Assembly: GCA_035610365.1 (NCBI GenBank)
Contig: CM069433.1
Location: 131,458,545-131,522,544 of the forward strand
Reading direction: 5' to 3'
DNA from: Aquatica leii
Lineage: Eukaryota > Arthropoda > Insecta > Coleoptera > Lampyridae
DNA length: 64,000 bases
The position numbers were made by a program, and so were the translations under genes. The notes below the pieces were generated by a model. The model had not been told where the DNA came from and made no database searches. It saw nothing but the letters and a program-made list of their open reading frames with translations. This document shows positions 1 to 11,597 of the stretch, piece by piece. Each line of letters begins with the position of its first letter. Position 1 is the first letter of the stretch.

Positions 1-211
1 AAAATAGCTTTGTATTTTCTTTATATTTGATTCTCACGTTATGTTTTCATGAACTTTATGGCAATGTGTGTGATTCTATGTGTTTTAACAGTTATCATTA
101 GAAATAATGCGTGTGTATTCTTTTAGTCAAATTAGGTCCATTAACACATATTTTATGGAAGGAAAAAGAACTAAATCATAAATGATGCAATAATGGTCAT
201 CTAGCTATAAA

Positions 212-457
212 GTGGGGAATTGGGCCTTAGGGTATTCAGTGGTGCGATACAGTAAGTCAGCGTGGGAAAGGTTTCGAGGTGAAGTAAGTATGGGCGGTGC
301 AGGAGCGGCCGCAGGCGACAAGCTGAAGACCTCGCAACTCCACCGATTTCTTGGGGTAGGAAATTCTCTAGGTGCTATCGACGTCAGAACTATTGAAGCT
401 TGTTATAGAACATATTATATTGGGGTCGACGATTTCATACGAGGTCAACAACTATAA
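212..457 (+). other. GC-richer islet with an 81-codon open frame, unrecognised
   Basis: This stretch is clearly richer in G+C than the DNA around it and is open for 81 codons from a GTG. An internal ATG lies at about 288. I recognise no domain or motif. A strong donor-like AAGTAAGTAT lies inside it near 282, so it could be a host exon edge, a repeat relic or a non-coding transcript. The absence of an ATG at the frame start argues against a simple gene. Confidence 0.15.
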
Positions 458-1930
458 ATTTGTCGACTATTATTCTTCTAAATCAATTTCGAAATTGCAG
501 TTTTTGTAAGCAATTTACTTTAAGTTACAATGTAACGAATGATTAACAATTTCAAGCAAAAACCGTTACCATGAGCATTGTTAAGAAACTAAAAGAAGAT
601 CTTAAACATATCAGACACAAAAATAAAACCGACACTCATAAATAATTTTCTTGAAAAATGGTCAGTAAGGTCTCATTAAATTAATTATCGTAGCAGAAAC
701 AACATCATCGTATATTTCAAAAATCCAAATTGGGTTATTACAGCTTTGCTGTATTTTATACACGTAAATGAAATACCCATCCAAGTAACACACTTTTTCA
801 TTACGATTGTAGGAAGAAAATTGATTATAAATTTCAATTTGGCGATCATTGATTTCTCTTGTGAATTGTGACTAAAACACTTAAAAATAAATAATATGTC
901 AGTTATATTAAGAAAGTGTTTAAAATTTATGATAAATATTAAATTGTCACGTGGTTATTGGCAAAATTCAGGTTCAGCACATTAATTTTGTTATGCAAAT
1001 TTCTACAAATTGACTATTAATTCATATTTATTAACCCAATTTTTTATTATTTATTAACTGTTTATCAATTCGTGTGCATACGTCTACACGTGTTCTTGGA
1101 ACGCTATATATGCTACTTGATGAATCATTTTAACCTTAACACATAGTACCTGACTACAAATCTACACACGAAAGCGTAAACTTGAAGTTTTCTTTTTGTA
1201 GTTACAGAATGAACATTCATTAATGATGATGCCTAATTCGATGTACATAATAAGTTTAGTTATGAAAACATGCTTTGATTACAGACCCAATAAAACATCA
1301 GTTGATACATCTTTTCCCACACAATTTTGAAAGATAATTAACTGTAGAAATACAATCTCAAGAACAAGAAAATTTAACCAACTATAATAAAAATTAAATT
1401 ATTAAACAGTGTTCGTTTACATGTAATTTACAAATAAAATTAGCAAACCAAACATTATTTTTTCGTATACAGGGTGTTTGGTCGGATATAGATTCAGCAA
1501 TAAACAAAACAATTTTAATTTGCATGTGGGCTCCTATATTTCGATTTAGAGATATCCGAAATTTTTTTTTCCAGTTTTCATAAAGGACAACTTTCACAGA
1601 TTTTTTGCAGCCCTAAAGAGCCATTTCTACTGTGTAGGCAGACAAAGTAACTAGCTGTTGATTGTTTATTTGTGAATGTTTTCAAAGAATTATATCAGAA
1701 ATTTGATTAATAAAACGTGCATTTAAAGTAAAATAAAGTAAGAATAAACAATTCTGCATACCTGTTTACAATAATTGTTCTAAGGAGCAGCAAAATCTCT
1801 CCAATATTGCAGATGTTCTAACATTGTTAGAAGTATCTTGTATCAGTTAAAGTTCCTTCTTGGTGTATCCACACAATACTAAAATGTACGGTACAACCGA
1901 CAGATGGTGAGGCGAATACAAGAATAAGAA
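458..1930. other. AT-rich DNA without a recognisable gene
   Basis: I see only short spurious frames. No splice-supported exon, RNA gene or TIR was found. The 5' LTR of the downstream gypsy relic would be expected near its right end, but no sequence here could be aligned to the DNA following that element. Confidence 0.5.
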
Positions 1931-2016
1931 GTAGTGTGTTGTTTATTAACCTGAGTTCTATTATTGTTTTATTTTTCGTTGTCTTTGGGGTCACCGATAT
2001 CTCATTGGCGACAAGG

Positions 2017-2489
2017 ATGTCTGCGTTAATCGAGTCGATTGAGTATTTTAACCCCAAAACTTATAACTTAGAAAGTTATTTGAAGAAGTTAACTTATTTT
2101 ATTACGTTGATTGGTCCTGTAGCGTATCAGACACTGGAGGTTTTGGTGTCACCAAAAGAACTAAATGATTTTACATATAAAGAAGTTGTAGAAATTCTTC
2201 AAATACATTATGTAATTGTTACCTTGATGATACCCGAAAGGTTTAAATTTAGCAACTTACAACAGACTGAAGATGAATTAGTTTCTGATTTTGTTGTGAA
2301 GTTGCGCAATGCAAGAAAGTGTAAATTGGACAGGTTTCTTGATGATTCACTGCAAGATAGGTTAATTTTGGTTTATCGAAAGAAGACTACCAAAAGAAGT
2401 TATTACCTACGGGAGACGAGTTAACATTTTCAAATGGCTGTAAGGAAGTACTAGCAATGGAATCAACCGATAAGGAAATGAAGAAGTAA
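2017..2489 (+). pseudogene. gag: gypsy gag remnant
   Basis: The frame is open from before 2017 (first ATG) to a stop at 2424. A frameshift near 2370 lets the gag-like reading continue in another frame to a stop at 2487-2489. Motifs such as FNPKTYNLESYLKKL and ERFKFSNLQQTEDELVSDFV match the retroviral-type gag of gypsy elements of the K02A2.6 type, which have a structural capsid role. The product would be 150-160 residues, a normal size for this capsid region. It is followed directly by the zinc-knuckle/protease frame. Confidence 0.75.
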
Positions 2490-2513
2490 CAACCAGTAAA
2501 CTGTAGCAGCCCA

Positions 2514-2747
2514 ATGAAAGTAAATAAGGTTACACCAGTTAGGAAGTCTTTCTTTAGATGTGGACACACACAACAAAAGTGTCCAAAATCAAACGGAGCT
2601 GTTCAACTGCCAGAAGAAGAGGTAAAAGAAGTTGTAAATCTAATATACAATGAGGTGAGAAATAAATCTCTTACTAAAGTAGTAAAGGTTAATAATAAAT
2701 CTATCAATATAAAATTAGATACCGGTGCTAGCGTGATAATAATTTAA
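2514..2747 (+). pseudogene. gypsy nucleocapsid zinc knuckle and aspartic protease start
   Basis: The frame contains a degenerate CCHC-like knuckle (FRCGHTQQKCPKS), then a retropepsin active-site motif LDTGASVI at about residues 69-76. It stops right after the active site, so the protease is truncated. In this family the two domains belong to one polyprotein, placed between gag and reverse transcriptase exactly as here. Confidence 0.8.
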
Positions 2748-3119
2748 ACAAAAGTTTTCAGGGATCTTTTGAGCTTCTGTACAACGAAAATTAAGTCTGT
2801 TTCTGGTGACATTCTTTCGGTAGCCGGTAAAGCAGCTGTCACAGTTAACCATTATGACACGCTGTTTGATGTAGACATACTTGTAATTAAAACAAGAATA
2901 TTTCAAGGCCCTAATGGGTAAAAGTTGGCTGGACAAAATATTTCCTAGTTGGAGTCAAACGATCTTAAGAGATTCTGGACCTGCAATGTTATGAAGTATG
3001 ATATTAATAATACTGACGCCTTTGATTGTAGATTGCATACATTGTATCTAACTGTTCTTAATAAGATTTCGAATGTTTAGGCAAGTTCAGTATTAAATCA
3101 TAATGCTACTCCTGTTTTT

Positions 3120-3620
3120 CATAAAACATACTCTGTGACGTATGCGGCAGTGGAAGAAGAACTTCAAAATATGGCAATTAAAGGCGTTTTGCAACCCATA
3201 AGCTATTCGGAATGGGTAAGCCTTACTGTAGTTGTCCCTAGGAAAGATCATAAGAAAATTCGTTTAGGCTTGGATTTTAAAGCAACATTAAACTGTTATT
3301 TAAAAATGGATCACTATTCATTACCGTTAATTGAAGATATCTAAATACAATAGCAGAGGGTAATTTTTTCTGTATCATTGCCTTAGAAATACTTATTTGC
3401 AGCTTTCTGTAGAAAAAAGTCTAGAAATGTATAAGTTAGTAATACTCATAAAGGTTTGTTTAAATTAAATAGATTACCATTGGTATTAAATGTGCACCAG
3501 CTCAATTTCAAACTGCTATAGATACTATTTTACAAAACTTTCCAAAAACACGTTGTTGTTTAGCTGATTTTATTGTAACTGGCAGTACTTTAATGGAGTG
3601 TCAAAAAAATAAAGAGTAAG
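3120..3620 (+). pseudogene. gypsy reverse transcriptase remnant
   Basis: The segment 3135-3344 carries fingers/palm motifs (ELQNMAIKGVLQP, then RKDHKKIRLGLDFK and the YSLPLIEDI block typical of gypsy RT). After a stop, a second segment at about 3482-3616 carries GIKCAPAQFQ and a position-equivalent of the catalytic Y-x-DD box that reads LADF, so one catalytic aspartate is lost. Stops separate the two parts. Inactive. Confidence 0.8.
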
Positions 3621-3884
3621 TTTTTGATAAGCTTAATTATTTTAATGTGAATGTCAATATAGATACATGTAAGTTTTTTGTGAAGAGGTGAATTTCTTTG
3701 GATTTTCTGTGAGTGGTCGAAGAGTTCACCCTTTAGGAAGTAAGCATTAATTAGGTTTGTTAAAGTATTACATGAAATTTCTGCTCATGATGTATACTAT
3801 TTTGCAACCTTTGTATGATTTAAGAAAAAAATTGAGAAAATTCTGGTTCTTACACATTATAACCATACATACATTATCGTTGGT

Positions 3885-4124
3885 AGTCACTACAGATGCA
3901 CCCTCTTAGAGAGTCAGGTGTATATTAAGTCATATATCGATGGGGTTGAAATACCCATACAGTTCGTATCATCAATGTTATGTAGTACAGAACAAAACTA
4001 TACTCCGTTGAATAAAAAAACACTAGCTATAATTTTCACGGTTAAAAAATATATATTCGGACGTAAGTTCACACTTCACGCTGATCTTCCAGACATCGAA
4101 AATCATTTTTGGTTCAATGACTGA
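3885..4124 (+). pseudogene. gypsy RNase H remnant
   Basis: TTDAP at the left end corresponds to the TDAS start of retroelement RNase H. It is followed by SMLCSTEQNYTPLNKKTLAI and FGRKFTLHADLP, which match the conserved RNase H core ending in the TDHKPL motif. A stop sits just after the first motif and the frame ends at 4124. It follows the RT in the usual order. Confidence 0.75.
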
Positions 4125-4449
4125 AGTTGAAAGTTGAACCTTGCCTCTTATGATTATAAAATCCAATATCAAAAACCGACCGAAGTGGTGGCGACCGATG
4201 CGTTATCTCTTCTACCCCGAAACGTTTCTGTAGCATAGGAAGCATTTTCACTTGTTGAATTTAACCAATTGTCGTTGTCAGTTCTGAAAGTGTAACAGTA
4301 CACCAAAATGGAAAAAGTGCTGTCCAAAGTTTCATACTTAACGAAGAATGATTGGCCCAATTTTGTTATAGCCCTTTTTCCAACCTAAGTGTGACCTATC
4401 AATTGAAAATAGATATTTAATGTGAGGAAATCGTGTAATTATACCTTTT

Positions 4450-5100
4450 CAACTGCATCCTTCAGTCGTAACGTTACTACATAACCAACATGTTCGTATT
4501 GTACGCATAAAAATGTTAGCTAGAGGTAAGGTGTAGTTACCAGGAATTGAAAAGTCGATCGAGAATTTTGTTAAGCGAGCCTTGCCTAGATTTGGGGCCA
4601 AAAACGTGTAGGAACTTTCAGAGTTCATATCAATTTTTTGTTTAAAAATGTGAAGTATCTTATCGTTATTGTTGACAGTTATACTAAGTGGCTCGATACA
4701 CATATTATGCCATCATTAAATATATGTAAAACTTTTGAAAAATTACTTTGCTATTTGGGTTACCAGAGGATTTTGTTTAAAAAACGGCATTAAGTGTACT
4801 CTGTCTCCATTCAATCACCCACAATCTAACGGTTTTGCAGAAAAACAAGTTTCTACTATCAAACAATGTTTATCAAAACAGTTACTCGATAATTAAAAAG
4901 AAGGCATCGCCCAAACTCTTCAACGTTTTTTTAAATTTTGAAATACACCCCATTCTGTAACTTGCTTTAAACCTTCACAGTTAGCATTGAAACAAAATTA
5001 AACCAAGTTATCGTTACTTCGGCCAGAATTTTTAAAAATGGAAGAAAAAAATTAATAATCAGTAATAATAAAAGTTTTTTGAAGGTCAAAAGGTTTTAGC
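4450..5100 (+). pseudogene. gypsy integrase remnant
   Basis: Heavily broken. The most convincing piece is at about 4807-4890, reading FNHPQSNGFAEKQVSTIKQC. This is the conserved integrase core block around the catalytic Glu (here FAEKQV; usual form GxAER). The flanking DNA back to 4450 shows only short matching blocks and many stops. Confidence 0.65.
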
Positions 5101-5625
5101 GCTAATTTATAGCAATAACATTTACAAATGAGTTACAGAAAAAGTAATGAGGTCAGATTTATGCATTGTGGTCAGTTGAAACCATTTCCGGTTTAAAATA
5201 AAGAACCATAAAGCAAAAAGTCGTTTGTTACTTTACCTATTACCTCAACTACAGTTAATCAAGAGATATTACCTCCTGAAAATATGCTTAATCGTTCATT
5301 GGTAAAATCTGATGAAACAGATAGATGCAATTCTTGTTGATGTTGTAAAATCCTACTATCAACTTCATGATTCTTCAATTTTTTAACATTATAGTCCGTA
5401 GAAACAGCTAGTATATGTCGGAGGCACCGAATATAAGCCTGCCGACGCCTATGGAATGTATACACGTGCACTATTGTTTGTGTTCCCATAAATTATGTTT
5501 AAAATGTTTAGTCTTTGTAACTTAATAACTTAGAATCAACCAATAAGGTTTGGATATTTTGTAATATTGCCTTATATGGGCAAGGAACGCGTGTGAAATT
5601 ACAATTTTTTCATGCGAATGGAACG

Positions 5626-5716
5626 ACACCAGCTAGAAAATGTAACTTGTAAGAGGGCAGATTGAAATGATATTTGGTGGTGACAACTGGATAAGATAAA
5701 AGAGCTGGTGTCGGAT
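5626..5716. repeat. Inverted repeat, 11-bp perfect arms
   Basis: CGACACCAGCT near 5627 and its exact reverse complement AGCTGGTGTCG near 5705 are separated by about 67 bp, in the DNA just downstream of the gypsy relic. It could be a remnant of a terminal repeat structure or chance. No function is assigned. Confidence 0.4.
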
Positions 5717-5719
5717 CGT

Positions 5720-6899
5720 TTGTTCCAGTGTTGATCATTAAACGTTTATAAATTTAATTTTTATATTAATTAAATCAGTTTTGTTTGTTTGTGTTAATGA
5801 CTTTGTTTGAAATTTGTAATCGTAACTTTTGCTATAGTAAATAAATTGCGTAAACGGTCAGTGTCGTGCGTTATTCACTTGTAATAAATTATCGATGCAG
5901 TCTAACCCAGCACAAACGCCCAGCGAAGCCCCTTTTATTTTCGATGCGTCTTTGACATATATTTTAGTTATTTTTGCTAAATTTAATTAGAGAGTCGGAT
6001 CAGCAGAAGTGTTAATTATTAGGCGATGACTGATAAATTCACCCATATTAGTTACTGTTTGTGGACTGTATTTCTTCATAAAAAATAAATCATCTTTGAT
6101 TCTATTAATGTATTGATTCAAAAACACAAAACGAAACATAACTACTGTTAACCTGAAAAGCTAAGCAACAAGAACCCTCTTTTTTACACGTTTAGTGTCC
6201 TCGAATAAATGAACCCACAAGCACAAATACACTTTTTTTGACTTTGGCTACTGATTGCTATTGATTATTATTTGTGGCTGTTTGGGAAGAACATTTTTTT
6301 AAATGTGCTTGTTTTCTGGAATCTTTTGCTATAGTGCATCATCTACAATTTGATAGATGCCCCTGTCTACAGTAAACTCATTTTGGATATGCATTTTTTA
6401 GTTTATCACAGTTTGTGTTAGATATTTTTCTGTGCATCTAACCCAACGTGATCTTTTGCTACAAAATGATTGCGTATGGAATAATGTAATATATTGGTTT
6501 TATAAAAAAGTGTAAATATTTTTTTTTTTTTTTTGAAATACTGCACAATGTAATTTATATTTAATCAAACAAAACATAATAGCAAAAATAATAGACTTCA
6601 AGCCTAGCTCACAAAATTTATTAACAGAAAATAACATATAGAAAAGATAAAACATGAGACAATTCGTTATTATTCTATCGCATCATAACATCACTAATGT
6701 TAAAATGAACAACGTACCAAAAAACGTTGTATTCATAAAATAACTAAAAGAGCCATTAAATTCGCACAGAAAACATCATACCTACAAAACAAAGTCATCC
6801 TATCGTGTTTGGTAACGTACAAAAAACGCGATCGTACGTACAAAAAAAATCATACACACAAAAGAAAAAACGTCGTATATAACCCTTCAAATTTCATTT
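5720..6899. other. AT-rich DNA without a recognisable gene
   Basis: Homopolymer T runs (about 6520-6535) and short A-rich tracts only. No domain-bearing frame on either strand. Confidence 0.5.
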
Positions 6900-6921
6900 T
6901 TGTCTTTAAACATCAATGAAG

Positions 6922-6985
6922 GCATATTACAACAACAAATGCATATTACCACCACAAACGCAGATTACAACCACAAACGCAAATT
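6922..6985. repeat. Short tandem repeat, 19-bp unit, about 3.4 copies
   Basis: Three consecutive 19-bp units begin at 6922, 6941 and 6960, followed by a partial fourth at 6979. Consensus is GCATATTACAACCACAAAC. Units differ at a few positions. They lie in a weak open frame that I do not regard as a gene. Confidence 0.8.
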
Positions 6986-7189
6986 AAAATGCGACGGGAC
7001 GATGAAACTTCCGCCTTGCACCAAACTTCAACCACAGATCATCTCACGTGTGCAATACGTAGGCTACGAACAAAAAAAATGTTGAATTATAGTGGAGGTA
7101 TTCCATCAAAAAAATGTGTGCTTTACAACAAATCATTTTTATTCTGTGCTTTAATTGTTGTTGTTAATGACTGTGTATTAGATAACTGA

Positions 7190-10100
7190 TTCACCATAAC
7201 ATCAAAATCATTAAAATTATTAATATTATCTACTGTAATAGATGCCTGTGTTTTTCTAATTTTTTTCACATCAGTTTTATTTGTTTATTTTTTGGTAGCG
7301 CTAGCGATATTAAATTCTTTATACAGTTTATGTACAATATTAAATTAGATTTTGAGTTGGTTCGCTTTATTTACTTGTTCTCCAATAATTTTTAGCTGTT
7401 ATCAAATTGCTGATCATTCTGCAAACGCTAATAATTATCCTTGGAATAGCGCGTTGTTTTGTTAAATTAATATTATTTTGATTAGTAATTGCACGGTAAT
7501 TTTATTACCGTATTAAGATCACTTATGTGCAATGATACTCGTTTGCCAGTAACTTAGAAGTATAATACATTATTTACCTTAAAATATCCAAAATGAAAAA
7601 AATTGACTCATTTTTCTATGGAGGTAAATATTTATGATTCATTGATTTTGTTTTATGATAACAGCAGGTTTTACGATCAGCCAAAATTTTTAAAAATCGC
7701 ATAAAAATAAATAATTATAAAATTAAACAAATGTGTGAATCAATATAAAACCCATGGTAATTTATACCAAAGATAATTAAATAGTATGCAATAAATGACA
7801 CTTTGTGGCAACTGTTTTTTAAAAGTTTGACAGTGTTACAGTATGCGAAAATCGTTTACAGTTAGACGAAACTAAAATATGACTAAAATTCAATCACAAC
7901 TAAATCAATTACGGCCGTTTGTATCAACATTTAAAAATTATATGTAGTGGTAATACGTTGCTATAAAAACAAAACCAAATTTAAATAAATTAAAAATGTT
8001 TCGTGTAAAACAACGCTCTAGGGATTAATTATTTGCTTAAAAAACAATGATTAAAAAATTGTAGATTATAGATTTATTTTGTATCTATTTATAAAATAAA
8101 CAACTACAGTTTTGCCAGATTGGTAAACCAGCTAAAACCAAAGCAAAAAAGAATGTTTTTCAGTTGTTTTGTTTGGTCAATATATACGTGATTACAGTTT
8201 CTACAGCAACGTGTATTTTTTAATGTATCTGTCATTTCTTATAAATTTAAAAAGACATGTTTTTATTATAATTATAATTTTTAAACAGTATTACTATATA
8301 GCAAGATTACTTAAACAAATTTTACAGGATAACCATAATGAAACCATTATATTAAAATGTAACCAAAAAAACCTACATTTAAAGTTTTAGAAAACAATAA
8401 AACTTAGCATAATTGTATTTTTAAACAAACTTTCTAATCGTTAAAATTATTTTTTATTTGTGAGAAAAACAAGTCGCGGTATTGTTTTTATATACATATT
8501 TTGAATTAGTTCGTTTACTCAATAACAATAATAACAACTTTGACCTTTCTTTGTGACAATTTTTAAACACTGCTGCTTCCGGCAAAATATCCTAAATTAC
8601 TAAGTTATGTAAGCGAGACGTAAGTTGTGCCTCATCTATTTTCTTATTTACGTTCTTATTTAGACGACTGTATTTTACATCTAGAAAGTATAATTAATAT
8701 TTGATCCGTATACCAACACTTAATATAAAGTTTGATGCAATTGTCAATTACAGTTATTAAATTTCTGCTTCACTGCGCGATGACCAATATTTGCATAAAT
8801 AATAAAGACATACGCATTCATTACATTAAAATTCAGTTTTGTCTGTAACAGTTTTAAAATAAATGAAAAAAATTCATAAACTTAAAGAATTAAAACTTTA
8901 AACAACGCAGGTATTTTTTTTAAGTAATGTACATACGTGTTAAAAAATAATACATTTAATTAAAATGAAAGGTTTCAAACAACATTTTTATCTCGTCAAA
9001 TATATAAACACAGAAATAACTGCTATAAATAATTAAATTATTTATAATTTTAAATTGTGACACAGCTTTTGAAGACGAGTGTTATGGCAAATAAATGTCC
9101 CAACTAATTTGCAACAGCTATGGTCATATTTTAACAGCACATTTGGCGACACAAAATTATGTTTTTGTGTTGCCAACATCGCAAACGTCAATATTCGTTC
9201 GTTAGTGTAGTTACGTAATGAACGAAAAAAGCTCTAGGGTGGCAAAATGAAAACTAGGAATCTACAAGAAAGTAAGTGTTCAAAGTCAATTAATATATTA
9301 GAATGAGTATGCGACAGGTGAAAAAATCATTTTAAAAATTTTGAAAATCAGTTAAAATTGAAGAAAAACGATGTTAAAGTTAATGTCAAATCTGACAGAT
9401 TTAGTAATAAATGTAGTACCAACATATTATTTTTCTGTTGATTTTTTTTATTTTTTCAAAAAAGAATGTAATTTTATGAAAGGCAACACAAAAAATAATG
9501 TACATTACTCTCGTCGAAAGAATCATAGCATAACTCACTCACATGCAACGCTCGGCCGTGCGGCCTCGCGTCGCATTAACGTTCGTTATGCTATTTCTTA
9601 CTTTCGACTCTTGTTACGTAAACTACTATTTGTGCATCTGCATAATTACAATTTGCATTAGCAAAAAATAACCGTTTTGAAATATCAATATTAACTTGAT
9701 TTTGATTAAATTATTCATTTTTTGTTCTACTGCTCCACTTAGACATTCATACATAATTTGATCGTTTAAGTACTTCCGTTTTATTGTATTTATTGTAAAA
9801 CTAAAATTAAGAAAAACAAAAGCTATAGTTTTGATAGCTCGAAATATTTTTTTAGTGTAAAACACGTTTAATTTGACTAATTCAAATCATTAAAAACATT
9901 AAAGTTATTAAAAGTTTATGTTCAGCAAACGTTTCTTTTTTGCATTGCCATTTGAGAATTGTTAAATAATAATTAGCTTGTGTTGTATAAGTAATACGCG
10001 ATAAATCATTGTTTTGTAAATATAACTATAATCAACGTGATGCTAATAGCTTCTTAATTTTTTTCGAATAGAAGAAAACAGATAGAAAATATAAGTACAA

Positions 10101-10535
10101 ACCGTTAATACAGCGTTTGTTATTTTTATTAACATAAAACTTGACGATTGATGGATTAATAAACTAGAAAATTGATGAATAAATAAGCTTCTATTTGATA
10201 AGCCGACAAATCATATTTGTTTCAATTTTCTAGATTATAAATCTGAACAAAAATTAAAGTTCTTAGTCGTTTTTAAATAAATTAAATGGCAATTCAAATT
10301 TTATAGTAATATAAATTCTGAAATATTTAGGCGTTGGTATTTCTACAATTTAATGTTTAAATCCAAATTTAAATCCAAAGCGCTAGCAATTGAAGATAAG
10401 AAGGGGCAAGTCCTATAGCAGTTTTAAATAGACAAGCAGAATATTGAAAAAAAAATATACAAGAGAAATCGAGGAAAAGAATATAGTAATCATTCTAAAA
10501 GAAGAAGTACTTGTAGTTATACATCTCCTTTAAAT
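7190..10535. other. Gene-poor AT-rich stretch
   Basis: No supported gene. A GC-richer patch at about 9540-9600 (CTCGGCCGTGCGGCCTCG) resembles part of an interspersed repeat. Short open frames at 8169-8390, 9371-9661 and 9626-9865 have low-complexity, AT-driven composition and no motif. Confidence 0.45.
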
Positions 10536-10539
10536 AAAC

Positions 10540-11341
10540 AAAGCTCGAATAGCTAACAAAAATACGGATGAAGTACTTTTTCTTCAAATGCCTTTTTCGT
10601 TACGAAGGTTAACAACCACTAGGGCTATTTTTATTTTCGATATTTCCTCTGAATAAGTTATTGTTATTGCAGTTGTACCAATTACGCAAATTTTCACCCA
10701 TCTTTTTTGACTTATTGAACGCTTTTCGACTATTCTCCCCTGCATTACGTTTTAGAGTAGTTGGTATTTGTCCCCTCTTATTATAAGGCCCAGATATACT
10801 AATTTCTGATTTTTATGTTTACGATCACTCTTTGTCGTTTTTCATTTGTCTCGACACTTCAATCAATGTTCGTCATCCTTTCAGTCCAAGAGGTTTTCAA
10901 AATTTTACGATAAAGCCACATTTCACATTTTTAATAACGCTTTTTTTCATTTTCAACGCCTTCACGCCGTAGTACAGTCTAACTTTGAGGTTTAAATCCT
11001 TGCTGAAGAATAGTATTTTCACTTTCATAAAACCGCTTCTGGTTGTTCCTATTCTTATTTTTATTTCTTCAGAGTATTTTTGTGATTTGGTATATACGGG
11101 TTATCTATAATCTGTTGCGTTTTTGTAATTAACATAAATTTTGTTTTCTTAATATTCATCGATAAACCGTATTCTTCACTGACATCAGTTACCTTGTCCA
11201 CAAGTTTGTGTAACTTTTGTAGGGTTTCGGCTTAAGGATTGTATCGTCTGCGTAACACAGATTATTGATTGGAGTGCCATTTATGTTAATACGATATGAG
11301 ATCCTCTAAATACAGAGGCTAGAGTACACATCCTTGTCTTA
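10540..11341 (-). pseudogene. LINE reverse transcriptase, C-terminal half (antisense)
   Basis: Read on the minus strand from 11341 downwards: RQGCVL, a stop, then NINGTPINNLCYADDTILKP. This contains an intact YADD catalytic box, followed by LQKLHKLVDKVTDVSEEYGL and a recognisable thumb/C-terminal region down to about 10560 broken by several stops. It is the continuation of the RT segment at 14001-14499; a Harbinger element separates the two. The family is a non-LTR endonuclease/RT LINE of the sort often mislabelled craniofacial development protein 2 in insect annotations. Confidence 0.75.
11339..11341. repeat. Left target-site duplication TTA of the Harbinger element
   Basis: TTA at 11339-11341 matches TTA at 14001-14003. 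PIF/Harbinger elements duplicate TWA on insertion. Removing the element and one TTA restores the LINE coding frame across the site. Confidence 0.85.
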
Positions 11342-11367
11342 AGGACCGTTTTCACGTGGCATTAAAT
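11342..11367 (+). repeat. Harbinger left terminal inverted repeat
   Basis: Begins AGGACCGTTTTCACGTGGCA and continues to about 11367. About 22 of the first 25 bases match the reverse complement of the right end. Confidence 0.9.
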
Positions 11368-11597
11368 CGCGACTTTTACTGCCACGACGTTAAATGTCAT
11401 GACTTTCGTCATCGTGAAAACCGAAAGTCGCGTGTCGTGACAACAGATTTGATGCCGCGACTTTAATGTCACGAAATCAAATCTCTTTTGATTTTAACTT
11501 TTTTTAAAACCATGTCATACGTGAAAGCTATACTGTCAAACTGTCGTGACCGTAGGCTAAAAAAGTAAGGTTATGTTTATGTAGTACAAAGAACAAC

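Larger units (their letters stand above)
1936..5250 (+). mobile_element. Decayed Ty3/gypsy-type LTR retrotransposon
   Basis: The order gag, zinc knuckle, protease, reverse transcriptase, RNase H, integrase is readable left to right on the plus strand, the order of the Ty3/gypsy group. Every domain is broken by stops or frameshifts, so the copy is dead. Gag similarity is to the K02A2.6-like gypsy group common in arthropods. No LTR pair could be aligned: the DNA before 1930 and after 5250 do not match by eye, so the ends are approximate. Confidence 0.8.
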
